Shown here one piece after another: positions 55,151 through 63,666 of a stretch of DNA of 64,000 nucleotides. Position 1 is the stretch's first letter, and each line of letters opens with the position of its first letter. The notes under the pieces were generated by a model that did not search any database, had not been told where the DNA came from, and saw only the letters and a program-made list of their open reading frames with translations. Both the position numbers and the translations under genes were made by a program. Source of the DNA: Alkalicoccus saliphilus (GTDB lineage Bacteria > Bacillota > Bacilli > Bacillales > Salisediminibacteriaceae); contig NZ_PZJJ01000001.1 of the NCBI RefSeq assembly GCF_003044065.1, positions 1 to 64,000 of the forward strand. Direction: 5' to 3'.

Positions 55151-56149
55151 CTATCTTGGAGCAGAGTCTGATTTTGCTTTCGAGAGGCAGGCTTCTGCAA
55201 TATACTTTCCATGCCAGCGTCCGTTTTCAATAAATATTTCATTGGCGTTGTTTCCTGCAGCGATGACCCCGGCGATAAAAATGCCATTTACATTTGTTTC
55301 CATCGTTTCCGGATTAAAATGCGGTCTTCCGGTCGAGTCATCCACTTGTACTCCCATCCCCCTTATAAAGCTGTGGTCAGGGTGGTAACCAGTCATTGCA
55401 AAAACAAAGTCAGCTTCTTGTTCCTGTTCTTTCCCATTTTCATTATAAAACACTTTTTCGGAAGTGATTTCTGTAACTTCCGTGTTAAAATGCATATTTA
55501 TACTTCCGTTTCTGACTAAAGCATCAAATTCCGGCAGGATCCATGGTTTTACACTTTTGGAATAATCACTGCCCCTGTAATAAACGGTAACTTCTGCTCC
55601 TGCTTTTTCAAGTTCCAGTGCTGCATCAACAGCTGAGTTTTTGCCGCCGATTACTGCTGTTTTCTGGTTAAAAAACGGGTGGGCTTCATGAAAATAATGT
55701 TGGACATGCGGGAGATTCTCCCCAGGAATCCTCATATAGTTAGGTGAATCGTAGTAGCCTGTTGCTACGACAATATACGCTGCTTCATATTTTTTTTCTG
55801 TTCCTTTTTTAACAGTACTCAGTTCAAAAGTTCTCTGATCTCTATTAAAGACCGATGTTACCTCTTCATAGGAATTAATGCGTATTCCTTTTTCTTCTGC
55901 AACTTTACGGTAATATACGAGTGCTTCGTTTCTTTTCGGTTTGCGTTCTGTACTGTAAAAGGGAATGCCTCCGATAGAAAGTTTTTCGCTCGTGCTGAAA
56001 AACTGCTGATGAGTCGGATAGTTGTAAATCGCATTTACCAGATTCCCTTTTTCGATAACAAGAGGATTCATTCCTTTGTTCTGCATTTCAATTGCTGCAG
56101 ATAATCCGCATGGTCCTGCTCCAATTATAATTACTTCTTCCTGCTGCAC
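55151..56149 (-). CDS. ypdA: bacillithiol disulfide reductase YpdA
   Basis: This flavoprotein of about 332 residues uses NADPH to reduce bacillithiol disulfide. FAD loop IIGAGPCGLSAAIEMQ, NADPH loop AVIGGKNSAVDAALEL, and the second FAD motif GIFIAGVIAAGNNANEIFIE are present, and there is no CxxC active site, in line with YpdA. I choose GTG 56149, seven bases after AAAGGAG; the ATG at 56155 lies only one base from that site. It completes a bacillithiol set with bshA and bshB1. Confidence 0.93.
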   Translation of the reverse strand: MQQEEVIIIGAGPCGLSAAIEMQNKGMNPLVIEKGNLVNAIYNYPTHQQFFSTSEKLSIGGIPFYSTERKPKRNEALVYYRKVAEEKGIRINSYEEVTSVFNRDQRTFELSTVKKGTEKKYEAAYIVVATGYYDSPNYMRIPGENLPHVQHYFHEAHPFFNQKTAVIGGKNSAVDAALELEKAGAEVTVYYRGSDYSKSVKPWILPEFDALVRNGSINMHFNTEVTEITSEKVFYNENGKEQEQEADFVFAMTGYHPDHSFIRGMGVQVDDSTGRPHFNPETMETNVNGIFIAGVIAAGNNANEIFIENGRWHGKYIAEACLSKAKSDSAPR

Positions 56150-56278
56150 GCTCATACTCCTTTCTCCATATACGAGTTATTCATTTTAAAATCGGGGATC
56201 AGAATGATCTAATCCTGTATATACATACGACACATTCTGCCGCATTGCACAGCTGTTCTATATTTATCAGAATAAAAA

Positions 56279-56314
56279 CAGAAAAGAGCTGTCCCAATGC
56301 TACCAGGAACAGCT
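56279..56314 (-). terminator. terminator of gudB
   Basis: The stem AGCTGT.CC / GG.ACAGCT closes a 9-base loop and is followed by CTTTTCTG on the minus strand, 27 bases after the gudB stop. Confidence 0.7.
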
Positions 56315-56340
56315 GCTTACAGTATAACGAATATTTTATT

Positions 56341-57624
56341 TTAAATCCAACCTCTGAACCGGCTTGCTTCCGCCATTTTCCGGACACCGACCATATAGGC
56401 GGCAAGTCTCATATCAACGTTACGCATCTGAGCCACACGGTAAACATTTTCAAAGGCGGTTACCATAACTTTTTCAAGCCGGGTCCCCACTTCCTCTTCG
56501 GTCCAGTAGTAGCCTTGATTATTCTGCACCCATTCAAAATAGGACACCGTCACCCCTCCGGAACTGGCAAGAACATCAGGCACGAGAAGAATACCTCTGT
56601 TATAGAGCATTTCTGTAGCTTTCATCGTAGTCGGTCCGTTGGCTGCCTCTACGATGATACTCGCTTTAATTCTGTCAGCATTGTGCTCGGTAATCTGATT
56701 TTCAATGGCTGCCGGGACAAGGATATCACAATCCATCTCCAGAAGTTCCTGGTTACTTATAGTGTTTTTAAATAAATTGGAAACTGTTCCGAAGCTGTCT
56801 CTTCGATCCAGAAGGTAATCAATATCCAGACCCTCGGGATCGTAAAGAGCTCCCTGAACGTCAGAGATTCCTACAACCAGAGCTCCGGCGTCATGCATGA
56901 ATTTCGCCAGGAAGCTACCGGCATTACCGAATCCCTGAATTACTATCCTTGCCCCCTGAAGCTCGATACCTCTCCGTTTAGCTGCTTCTCTGATACAGAT
57001 CGTCACGCCTTTTGCTGTTGCAGATTCTCTACCGTGGGATCCGCCCAGAACAATTGGTTTACCAGTAATAAATCCAGGAGAGTCAAATTCCTTAATTCTG
57101 CTGTATTCGTCCATCATCCAGGCCATAATCTGGGAGTTCGTCAGTACGTCAGGTGCCGGAATGTCTTTCGTAGGTCCTACTATTTGACTTATTGCCCGGA
57201 CGTATCCCCGGCTGAGACGTTCCACTTCCGGAAAAGACATGTTCCGCGGATCGCAGATAATGCCTCCTTTCCCGCCTCCGTATGGAAGATCAACAATCCC
57301 TGCTTTAAGACTCATCCATATTGAAAGCGCTTTCACTTCCGTTTCGGTTACATCCGGATGAAAACGTACTCCACCCTTTGTCGGTCCGACCGCATCGTTA
57401 TGCTGCGCCCGGAAACCAGTGAAAATTTTTGTGGACCCATCATCCATTTTAATAGGAATACGCACAGTAAGCATCCGCATAGGTTCTTTCATAAGCTCGA
57501 ATACTTCCTCCGAAAAACCAAGCTTTCCAAGTGCTTTATGAATGACCGTCTGTGTGGCTTCAAGCACATCAATTTCTTTTTCCTGATGCTCAGCTTCTTT
57601 TGCGTGTCCTGCTTTATCTGCCAT
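56341..57624 (-). CDS. gudB: glutamate dehydrogenase, GudB/RocG type
   Basis: This 427-residue enzyme deaminates glutamate to 2-oxoglutarate with NAD. Glutamate-binding PYGGGKGGIICDP, catalytic aspartate region IPAPDVLTN, and NAD loop VIQGFGNAGSFLAKF are clear. The segment EVKALSIW occurs once, so the enzyme lacks the inactivating VKA duplication of B. subtilis laboratory GudB and should be active. GCAGAGGTG precedes the ATG. A perfect cre-type palindrome lies inside the coding region (57321-57335). Confidence 0.95.
   Translation of the reverse strand: MADKAGHAKEAEHQEKEIDVLEATQTVIHKALGKLGFSEEVFELMKEPMRMLTVRIPIKMDDGSTKIFTGFRAQHNDAVGPTKGGVRFHPDVTETEVKALSIWMSLKAGIVDLPYGGGKGGIICDPRNMSFPEVERLSRGYVRAISQIVGPTKDIPAPDVLTNSQIMAWMMDEYSRIKEFDSPGFITGKPIVLGGSHGRESATAKGVTICIREAAKRRGIELQGARIVIQGFGNAGSFLAKFMHDAGALVVGISDVQGALYDPEGLDIDYLLDRRDSFGTVSNLFKNTISNQELLEMDCDILVPAAIENQITEHNADRIKASIIVEAANGPTTMKATEMLYNRGILLVPDVLASSGGVTVSYFEWVQNNQGYYWTEEEVGTRLEKVMVTAFENVYRVAQMRNVDMRLAAYMVGVRKMAEASRFRGWI
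57321..57335. promoter_or_regulatory. perfect cre consensus inside gudB
   Basis: TTGAAAGCGCTTTCA fits the published CcpA site consensus at every fixed position and is a perfect palindrome. It starts about 290 bases into the gene. Intragenic cre sites can block elongation, and B. subtilis rocG is repressed by CcpA. The same bases encode the conserved protein segment VKALSI, so chance is possible. Confidence 0.4.
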
Positions 57625-57766
57625 TAAAATTCACCTCTGCGTGTTGTTTCGGTATTTACTTGCGATTATATATTTCTCTCACCTATAACTATAAAGAAGT
57701 CTCCGGCTTTTTTCCACTGTCTTTTGCTAATTCATCACTCCCGCTTCACAATCGGGACCGATTTAT

Positions 57767-57790
57767 AAAAAAAAAGCAGTTTTCACTGCT
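57767..57790 (-). terminator. terminator overlapping the carH-like stop
   Basis: The stem AGCAGT/ACTGCT with a GAAA loop on the minus strand is followed by nine T. It begins inside the last codons of the regulator gene. Confidence 0.8.
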
Positions 57791-58682
57791 CTTTTAACCA
57801 CGTAGACCATTCTTTCTCTGTTTCTCCGATCAGCATTTTATTAAACTTTTTTTTGTCAGTTTCTTTCATGTAATTCAGCGCTTTCCCTCCAAGACCTATC
57901 CTGACATCTTTGTTATGGGAAGCCAGAGATTCAGCCATAGCAAGAGATTTCGGAAGGTTCTCAGCGAGGGTAGTAGAAACTATAGCATACCCTGCCCCCA
58001 CATCTGCCACTACTTTGTGAAAATCCTTTTCGGGGATACCTGCACCGAGATAAATCGTTTCATACCCCCGTTTTTTAAGAAAATAAGTGAAGATTAAAAG
58101 TCCTATTTCATGATTTTCATCAGGACCACACACACATACCGCTTTTGGAAGAAAACTGTTCACTGGAAGAGTATGAAACACCATGCCGATTCTCGTACGG
58201 ATAAGCGACGTAACGAAATGCTCATGAGCTGTTGTAATCATCCCTTTTTCCCACCGGTTTCCTACTTCCGCTAAAATGCTCCCTAGTATTCTTATAAGCA
58301 CTTTATCTGTCGAGAAAAGTCCGAAAGCCCTGTCGATTAACTCATTTGATCCACTTTCGTTAAACTGCAGGAGTTCGTGCAGAAGTTTTTCTTTCATAAT
58401 GTCCATTTGATCCGTCATTCCCGGGTCCGGTTCTATAAATGCCGGCTCATCTTTATTATTAAGAAGATCAACTGCCTGGCCGATAGTAAATCCGTTATCT
58501 ACTTTATTCACTATCCATTTGAGGATCCTGATATGGTCTTCGCTGTACAGCCTGTGACCGGCCTCATTTCTGACCGGTTCTATAATCTTATACCGGCGCT
58601 CCCAGGCCCGGAGCGTTCCGGAATGTATCCCAAGCAGGTTTGATACTGCTTTTATATTGTATTTTCCCTGCGGCTCGCTCAT
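57783..58682 (-). CDS. CarH/LitR-like MerR regulator with B12-binding photosensor domain
   Basis: This 299-residue regulator has an N-terminal MerR winged helix (about 8-75; LGIHSGTLRAWERRY), a helical bundle with W144-x9-E154-H155, and a cobalamin domain with E189-x-H191-x2-G194 (ENHEIG). The Wx9EH and ExHxxG signatures are those of CarH photoreceptors, which use adenosylcobalamin to bind DNA in the dark and let go in light. The residue after Trp144 is Glu, where Thermus CarH has the His that binds cobalt after light, as I recall. ATG 58682 (AGGTGA eight bases upstream) is preferred to GTG 58694. A photolyase gene lies 3 kb away. Confidence 0.85.
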   Translation of the reverse strand: MSEPQGKYNIKAVSNLLGIHSGTLRAWERRYKIIEPVRNEAGHRLYSEDHIRILKWIVNKVDNGFTIGQAVDLLNNKDEPAFIEPDPGMTDQMDIMKEKLLHELLQFNESGSNELIDRAFGLFSTDKVLIRILGSILAEVGNRWEKGMITTAHEHFVTSLIRTRIGMVFHTLPVNSFLPKAVCVCGPDENHEIGLLIFTYFLKKRGYETIYLGAGIPEKDFHKVVADVGAGYAIVSTTLAENLPKSLAMAESLASHNKDVRIGLGGKALNYMKETDKKKFNKMLIGETEKEWSTWLKEQ

Positions 58683-58757
58683 CTCACAAGTCACCTGCTT
58701 CTCGTATATTTATAAAGTTTCACATTTAACCAAGGATATAGGAAAGACAGTAATACT

Positions 58758-59507
58758 TCAAGCAGAGTCCTTTTTCTCTGTCAGCCTGATAAAATGCAGC
58801 TGAGGCGGGGCTCCAAGGCGAAGCGGCAGTTTTGTAGTACCGTAGCCGTTCGAAATAAGAATGGGCACACCCTTTTCCACCGTAATCCCTCCGAGTGGGG
58901 CCGGCGCGTAAAATCCGAGCCTTATTTGACCTCCATGCGTGTGACCTGCCAGTACAAGCTTAATATTATAAGCACTGTGCAGCTCCTCTTTAATATCCGG
59001 ACCGTGGCTCATCAATACCACGGGACCGGCCGCATTTTCGAGCGCTTTAGTAAGGTCGTCCAGCTGAAGACTGCGGTCCTCTATACCTGCAAGTGTCCAG
59101 CATCCCCCTCCCATAGTAACACTGGAATTATTCAGCTCTGTAACGGAGTATTTTCGGAACAGTCTCTGCAGTACTTTTTTTCTCTGATAATCATTGTTTC
59201 CCCATACAAAGTACAATGGGCCAACAGATGCCAGCTGAGACAAATTGTGTTCAATGAGAGCGGCTCGGGCCCCCGCTTCCGTAAGATCTCCACCTATAAG
59301 TACAGCATCTATTACCTCATCTGTGAGCAAATCTTTTTCCTTTACAGACCTTTTGTGAATATCAGAAATAAAAAGGATATTCTGACTGCCCCCTCTGTGA
59401 AGAACAGCAAATTCGTGTCTGCAAATATTTGTTCTGCCTGCCTGGATAAACATAAAAGCAATAAGCACTGCTCCTGCAGCACCTGCAATAATAAAAAGTC
59501 TCAGCAT
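58758..59507 (-). CDS. ypbG: membrane-anchored metallophosphoesterase (YpbG-like)
   Basis: This 249-residue calcineurin-type phosphoesterase has an N-terminal hydrophobic helix (about 2-20). Metal-binding motifs are FISDIHKRS, LIGGDLTEAG, VWGNNDYQR (GNxD form), MSHGPD and LAGHTHGGQ. ATG 59507 has GGAGGAGAAG immediately upstream. The substrate is unknown; relatives include UDP-2,3-diacylglucosamine and phosphodiester hydrolases. YpbG assignment rests on position. Confidence 0.85.
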   Translation of the reverse strand: MLRLFIIAGAAGAVLIAFMFIQAGRTNICRHEFAVLHRGGSQNILFISDIHKRSVKEKDLLTDEVIDAVLIGGDLTEAGARAALIEHNLSQLASVGPLYFVWGNNDYQRKKVLQRLFRKYSVTELNNSSVTMGGGCWTLAGIEDRSLQLDDLTKALENAAGPVVLMSHGPDIKEELHSAYNIKLVLAGHTHGGQIRLGFYAPAPLGGITVEKGVPILISNGYGTTKLPLRLGAPPQLHFIRLTEKKDSA

Positions 59508-59656
59508 CTTCTCCTCCAACTGACCTGTGAGTACTTTTATCGTACCACAGCGCCGGGTTAAGAAGACAGCTGAGACTCTTTTGATTTAATTCGCACAGAA
59601 ATCGCGTTAAAATCCGAAACGTCTTTAGGGGCTGTTTATGTTCCCGGTAACGTCTG

Positions 59657-61330
59657 CTAAAACAGTCCTACTGCTCCCCCTTCATCATTCACATCCATAT
59701 CAAGGGCTCCGGGACGCTTTGGGAGTCCGGGCATAGTCATGACATTTCCGGTTAAAGCAACAATAAATCCAGCACCTGCGGAAACGCGCAGTTCCCTTAC
59801 GGTGATCCGGAAATTCTGAGGACGACCGAATTGAGCCGGATCGTCAGAAAGAGAATACTGGGTTTTCGCCATGCATACCGGAAGATTGTCCCACCCATGT
59901 TCTTTTATTTTCTTCAACTGGGCGGCTGCGCCGGAAGAAAAGTTTACTCCATCGGCTCCGTAAACAGCGGTGGCAATATTGTTGATTTTCTGCTCCACAG
60001 GAAGATCAAGAGAATACAACGGCGAAAAATTCGACGGTTTTTCTATCTCATTCAGTACTTTCTCTGCGAGTTTTTTACCTCCTTCTCCTCCGCTTTCCCA
60101 CACATCCGCCAGTTCCACCTGAATGTCACGTGAATGGCAGAACTCCTTCAGAATTTCTATTTCCGCCGGTGTATCATGTGAAAAACGGTTGATAGCGACA
60201 ACGTGTGGAAGACCGAAAGAATGGATCGATTCAATATGTTTTTCCAGATTGGCAAGACCTTTCTGCAGGGCCTCTGTATTTTCTTCCTTTAGATTGTCCT
60301 TCGGTACACCCCCGTGCATTTTCAGCGCACGAATAGTAGCTACGACAACGACGAGAGCCGGCTTAATGTTACCAGCCCTTGTTTTGATATTGAGAAACTT
60401 TTCCGCACCGAGATCAGCACCGAATCCAGCCTCTGTAACAACGTAATCTCCGAGTTTAGAAGCCATTTTTGTAGCCAGTACACTATTGCAGCCGTGGGCA
60501 ATATTTGCAAACGGTCCTCCGTGAATGAGAGCAGGGGTGTTCTCCAGTGTCTGGACAAGGTTTGGCTTCAGAGCATCCTTTAATAAAAGCGTGAGCGCTC
60601 CTTCCACCCCGAGGTCTTTAACGGTAACAGGCAGATCTTCATAGGTGTAGCCAATCACTATTTTTCTGATTCGGTTCCTCAAGTCGTTAATACTATCCGC
60701 AAGACATAAGACAGCCATTAACTCTGAAGCCACTGTTATGTCAAAACCGGTTTCATGGGGGACACCCTGCAGAGGTCCCCCAAGGCCGGCTACAACTTGA
60801 CGAAGGGAGCGGTCATTCATATCCATTACTCTTTTCCAGGTGAGCTTTCGAACATCGAGTCCAAGTTCATTCCCCCGGTGAATGTGATTATCCACAAGAG
60901 CGGTAAGAGCATTATGGGCTGTTGTAATAGCGTGAATATCACCCGTAAAATGCAGGTTTATATCTTCCATCGGCACTACTTGAGAGTATCCTCCCCCGCA
61001 GGCTCCCCCCTTCATTCCCATTGTAGGTCCGAGTGAAGGCTCTCTCAGAGCAACGACTGCTTTTTTACCAACTTTATTCAGCGCCTGACCGAGCCCCACA
61101 GTCACAGTGGATTTCCCTTCGCCTGCCGGTGTAGGATTGACAGCTGTTACAAGTATTACCTTCCCATCTTTATCTTCTTTTCTTCTATGTAGAATATCCA
61201 GGGAGAGTTTTCCTTTATAGTGTCCGTACGGCTCGACTTCGTGTTCTTCAATTCCAAGTTTTTCAGCAATTTCTGTTATTTTCAACATTTCCGCCTGCTG
61301 GGCTATTTCAATATCGGAAGGTACTCTCAT
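59657..61330 (-). CDS. fhs: formate-tetrahydrofolate ligase
   Basis: This 557-residue enzyme makes 10-formyl-THF from formate and ATP. The ATP loop is [33 protein letters not shown] and [13 protein letters not shown] are other signatures. AAGAGGAGCG precedes the ATG. B. subtilis lacks fhs as I recall, so one-carbon supply here has an extra entry point. A promoter and a cre-type sequence lie upstream. Confidence 0.97.
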   Translation of the reverse strand: MRVPSDIEIAQQAEMLKITEIAEKLGIEEHEVEPYGHYKGKLSLDILHRRKEDKDGKVILVTAVNPTPAGEGKSTVTVGLGQALNKVGKKAVVALREPSLGPTMGMKGGACGGGYSQVVPMEDINLHFTGDIHAITTAHNALTALVDNHIHRGNELGLDVRKLTWKRVMDMNDRSLRQVVAGLGGPLQGVPHETGFDITVASELMAVLCLADSINDLRNRIRKIVIGYTYEDLPVTVKDLGVEGALTLLLKDALKPNLVQTLENTPALIHGGPFANIAHGCNSVLATKMASKLGDYVVTEAGFGADLGAEKFLNIKTRAGNIKPALVVVVATIRALKMHGGVPKDNLKEENTEALQKGLANLEKHIESIHSFGLPHVVAINRFSHDTPAEIEILKEFCHSRDIQVELADVWESGGEGGKKLAEKVLNEIEKPSNFSPLYSLDLPVEQKINNIATAVYGADGVNFSSGAAAQLKKIKEHGWDNLPVCMAKTQYSLSDDPAQFGRPQNFRITVRELRVSAGAGFIVALTGNVMTMPGLPKRPGALDMDVNDEGGAVGLF

Positions 61331-61367
61331 ACATAACGCTCCTCTTTATTTTATTTTTTCTGTATCT

Positions 61368-61396
61368 ATCATAAACAATTCAGGAAATCTCTGCAA
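61368..61396 (-). promoter_or_regulatory. promoter of fhs
   Basis: TTGCAG (61396-61391) and TATGAT (61373-61368) are 17 bases apart on the minus strand, 38 bases before the fhs ATG. Confidence 0.7.
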
Positions 61397-61402
61397 GACA
61401 GC

Positions 61403-61417
61403 ATGTAAACGTTTTCT
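61403..61417. promoter_or_regulatory. cre consensus upstream of fhs
   Basis: ATGTAAACGTTTTCT matches the CcpA consensus at all fixed positions and lies just upstream of the fhs -35 element. At that position CcpA usually activates rather than represses, as at ackA and pta in B. subtilis. Confidence 0.45.
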
Positions 61418-61504
61418 TTGTGTGTTTGTTAAAGCATTATTTAGTTATTCGGATTATGACAACCCGTACCGCAATTTTCTAAAACCAAGAGGAGAAATCC
61501 AATA

Positions 61505-61600
61505 ATGAACAAACATTTTTATTACTGTCTGCTCTCCGAGGTTTTCAGTCCGGCAATTAAGGTAATGTTAATAAAGCATGTCCGTTTCATACGGGGATGA
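61505..61600 (+). CDS. possible 31-residue leader peptide before the photolyase gene
   Basis: ATG 61505 follows GAGGAG (10 bases away) and the frame runs MNKHFYYCLLSEVFSPAIKV and on to TGA at 61598-61600, ending 23 bases before the photolyase start. Such short upstream frames can couple or tune translation. No homology is recognised and chance is plausible. Confidence 0.3.
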   Translation: MNKHFYYCLLSEVFSPAIKVMLIKHVRFIRG

Positions 61601-61623
61601 ATCATATCATGGAGGTGCTGCAA

Positions 61624-63060
61624 TTGACCGGCCCTAAATTCGTCGTCTGGTTTCGTAATGATTTTCGTTTTGATGACAATCCCACTGTTTATCAAGCCTT
61701 TCGGGAAGCGGAAAAAGCTGATGGAGAGATAATGTTTATCTTTCACCTTCACCCTGATTTCACGTCACAAATTAATCTCAGTAATGATTATTTTTTTCAG
61801 ACGGTGGAAACTTTTGCCGGACAGTGTAAAGATAATGGAATGAAGCTTCATATTTTAAGCGGATCTGTACAGAAAGCTTTTCAGCTTCTTTTCGACAAGG
61901 CCGGGAGTGTACATACAGTTTTTTGCGCAGAAGAATACACGTCTTTTGCAGCGTCACGCGACGAAGAAGCCCGCAGAATTATTGAAAAGAATGATGCCAG
62001 CCTCGTACACACCCCGGGGAATTATGTACATCAGCCGCAGGAAATTATTAAAAATGACGGTAGACCCTACAAAGTATATACTCCATATTCACGCCGCTGG
62101 ATGCAGAAAGAAAAGCCTGACCTTTATTCTTCCTCAGCAGCGGATATTCAAACAAGATATGAGCGCCTGAAAGCACTGGATGAAACAAGCGAACGAGAAT
62201 GGACCGAAATAATAAAGCGCTGCACAAGACCTTGGAAGCGGCTCGGAGAAGAAGCCGGCAGAAACCGGCTTGAACACTTTTGTCAAAAGGTACTGCCTCA
62301 CTATCATAAATCCCGCGATCTTCCGGAGAAAGCAGGTACTAGCCGCCTTTCCCCTTTTCTTAGGACAGGAGCACTGTCAGCAAGGCGGGTGTATGAGGCA
62401 GCGGACAGCAAAAGAGAAAATCATACTTCTCAGGGACCCGAAGCCTTCATTAAGGAACTCGCCTGGCGTGATTTTTATACGATGATTCTTTATCATTTTC
62501 CTGAAGTGGAGACGAAGGAATTTCAGGAAAAATACAGAGGTCTTACCTGGCGTGAAGATAAGGATCTTCTTCAGAAGTGGAAAGAGGGGCGCACCGGGTT
62601 TCCTATCGTAGACGCCGGAATGAGACAGTTGAATGAAGTCGGCTGGATGCACAACCGGCTGCGGATGATCACTGCTTCTTTTCTCACGAAAGATTACCAG
62701 ATGGACTGGCGTATCGGGGAAGCCTACTTCCGGGAAAAGCTGATTGATCATGATCCTGCTTCGAATATTGGCGGATGGCAGTGGGCTTCTTCAGTCGGCA
62801 CTGATGCCGTCCCCTACTTCCGTGTTTTCAGTCCCGTCCGTCAGGGGGCAAGGTTCGATCCTGAAGGTGCTTTTATTAAAAAATATGTACCCGAATTAAA
62901 AAATACAGACAAAAAATACATTCATGAACCACATAAAATGAACGATCAGGAGCAGAAAAAAGCTGAGTGTATTATCGGAAAAGATTATCCTGCCCCAAGT
63001 GTCGATCATAAGGAAGAGAGAAAACGTGCCATACGTATGTTTAAGGAGATCGAGGACTGA
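61624..63060 (+). CDS. phr: deoxyribodipyrimidine photolyase (cryptochrome/photolyase family)
   Basis: This 478-residue flavoprotein uses blue light to split pyrimidine dimers. An N-terminal antenna domain (VVWFRNDFRFDDNP) leads to a helical FAD domain with ELAWRDFYTMIL, GFPIVDAGMRQLNEVGWMHN, RLRMITASFLTKDY and DHDPASNIGGWQW, which matches class I CPD photolyases. The start is TTG at 61624, six bases after GGAGGTG; an ATG at 61597 lacks a site. It is one of three plus-strand genes here. Activity on CPD rather than 6-4 lesions is inferred from family motifs. Confidence 0.95.
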   Translation: MTGPKFVVWFRNDFRFDDNPTVYQAFREAEKADGEIMFIFHLHPDFTSQINLSNDYFFQTVETFAGQCKDNGMKLHILSGSVQKAFQLLFDKAGSVHTVFCAEEYTSFAASRDEEARRIIEKNDASLVHTPGNYVHQPQEIIKNDGRPYKVYTPYSRRWMQKEKPDLYSSSAADIQTRYERLKALDETSEREWTEIIKRCTRPWKRLGEEAGRNRLEHFCQKVLPHYHKSRDLPEKAGTSRLSPFLRTGALSARRVYEAADSKRENHTSQGPEAFIKELAWRDFYTMILYHFPEVETKEFQEKYRGLTWREDKDLLQKWKEGRTGFPIVDAGMRQLNEVGWMHNRLRMITASFLTKDYQMDWRIGEAYFREKLIDHDPASNIGGWQWASSVGTDAVPYFRVFSPVRQGARFDPEGAFIKKYVPELKNTDKKYIHEPHKMNDQEQKKAECIIGKDYPAPSVDHKEERKRAIRMFKEIED

Positions 63061-63277
63061 GAAGAGGATTAAATAAACGTCCTGTCAGTGTTTGATTTAA
63101 TACAAAGGGCACCTTGAAAATAACGCCTGAAGGAATTTTCATCATCCATTTCACGGTAGATTCATAGAAATGTCCCTGTTAGTGTTTCCTGAGTTTTCAA
63201 GGATACCTGCCTCTCTGCAATGAAGTGTTTCCATTGAGAAAAAGCGGATCTCAACAATGGCTGCGCCTATAAAGGAC
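63061..63277. other. non-coding stretch after the photolyase gene
   Basis: No gene is seen. The region has a 13-base direct repeat with one mismatch, CCTGTCAGTGTTT at 63081-63093 and CCTGTTAGTGTTT at 63175-63187. It also has a perfect 9-base inverted repeat, CCTTGAAAA at 63112-63120 and TTTTCAAGG at 63194-63202. No clear photolyase terminator was found. Confidence 0.5.
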
Positions 63278-63302
63278 AAAAAAAACGGCAGCATGGCTGC
63301 CG
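63278..63302 (-). terminator. terminator of the small membrane protein gene
   Basis: The stem CGGCAGC/GCTGCCG with a 3-base loop is followed by eight T on the minus strand, about 70 bases after the stop of the gene at 63375-63599. Confidence 0.82.
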
Positions 63303-63374
63303 GCTGAAAAGTATTATTAACATCACCGATTGCTTAATCAGAGACTGATCATCTTCCTGTTTACCTACTGAGAG

Positions 63375-63599
63375 CTAGCTTCCCCATACCGGGTATGTAG
63401 CGACCGCAGTGACCAGTGTGAAAAAGAGAACAAGCCACACTTTAAAAAAAGACAGTTCCACCGGCTTTTTCTTTTTCTTCCTTGGAAGACTCCGGTACAC
63501 TTTTTTTCTACGGGGCATATTTTTTCTTGAGGGAAGAGGAGCCATACTCTCTTCATTAACAGATTCATGATCCATACGTTCAGGTATCAACTGCATCAT
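63375..63599 (-). CDS. small basic single-pass membrane protein
   Basis: This 74-residue protein has a very basic middle (PRRKKVYRSLPRKKKKKP, about 29-46) followed by one C-terminal transmembrane helix (about 49-70). The positive charge before the helix predicts the N terminus inside. AAGGAAGGGAG precedes an ATG-ATG start. By position beside a YpbD-type protease it could be a YpbE relative that has lost the external LysM part; I cannot show homology. It ends in a strong terminator, so it is probably a real gene. Confidence 0.65.
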   Translation of the reverse strand: MMQLIPERMDHESVNEESMAPLPSRKNMPRRKKVYRSLPRKKKKKPVELSFFKVWLVLFFTLVTAVATYPVWGS

Positions 63600-63666
63600 C
63601 TCCCTTCCTTGTTCTCTCTATATAATACCACTAATTCCCTTTTATTGCTATATCCTTCCGGGTGAT

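Larger units (their letters stand above)
61331..61623. other. divergent control region between fhs and the photolyase gene
   Basis: This 293-base region holds the fhs promoter (61368-61396), a perfect cre consensus (61403-61417) and a possible 31-codon leader ORF (61505-61600). No second promoter pointing toward the photolyase gene stood out. The start of photolyase translation is at its right end. Confidence 0.6.
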
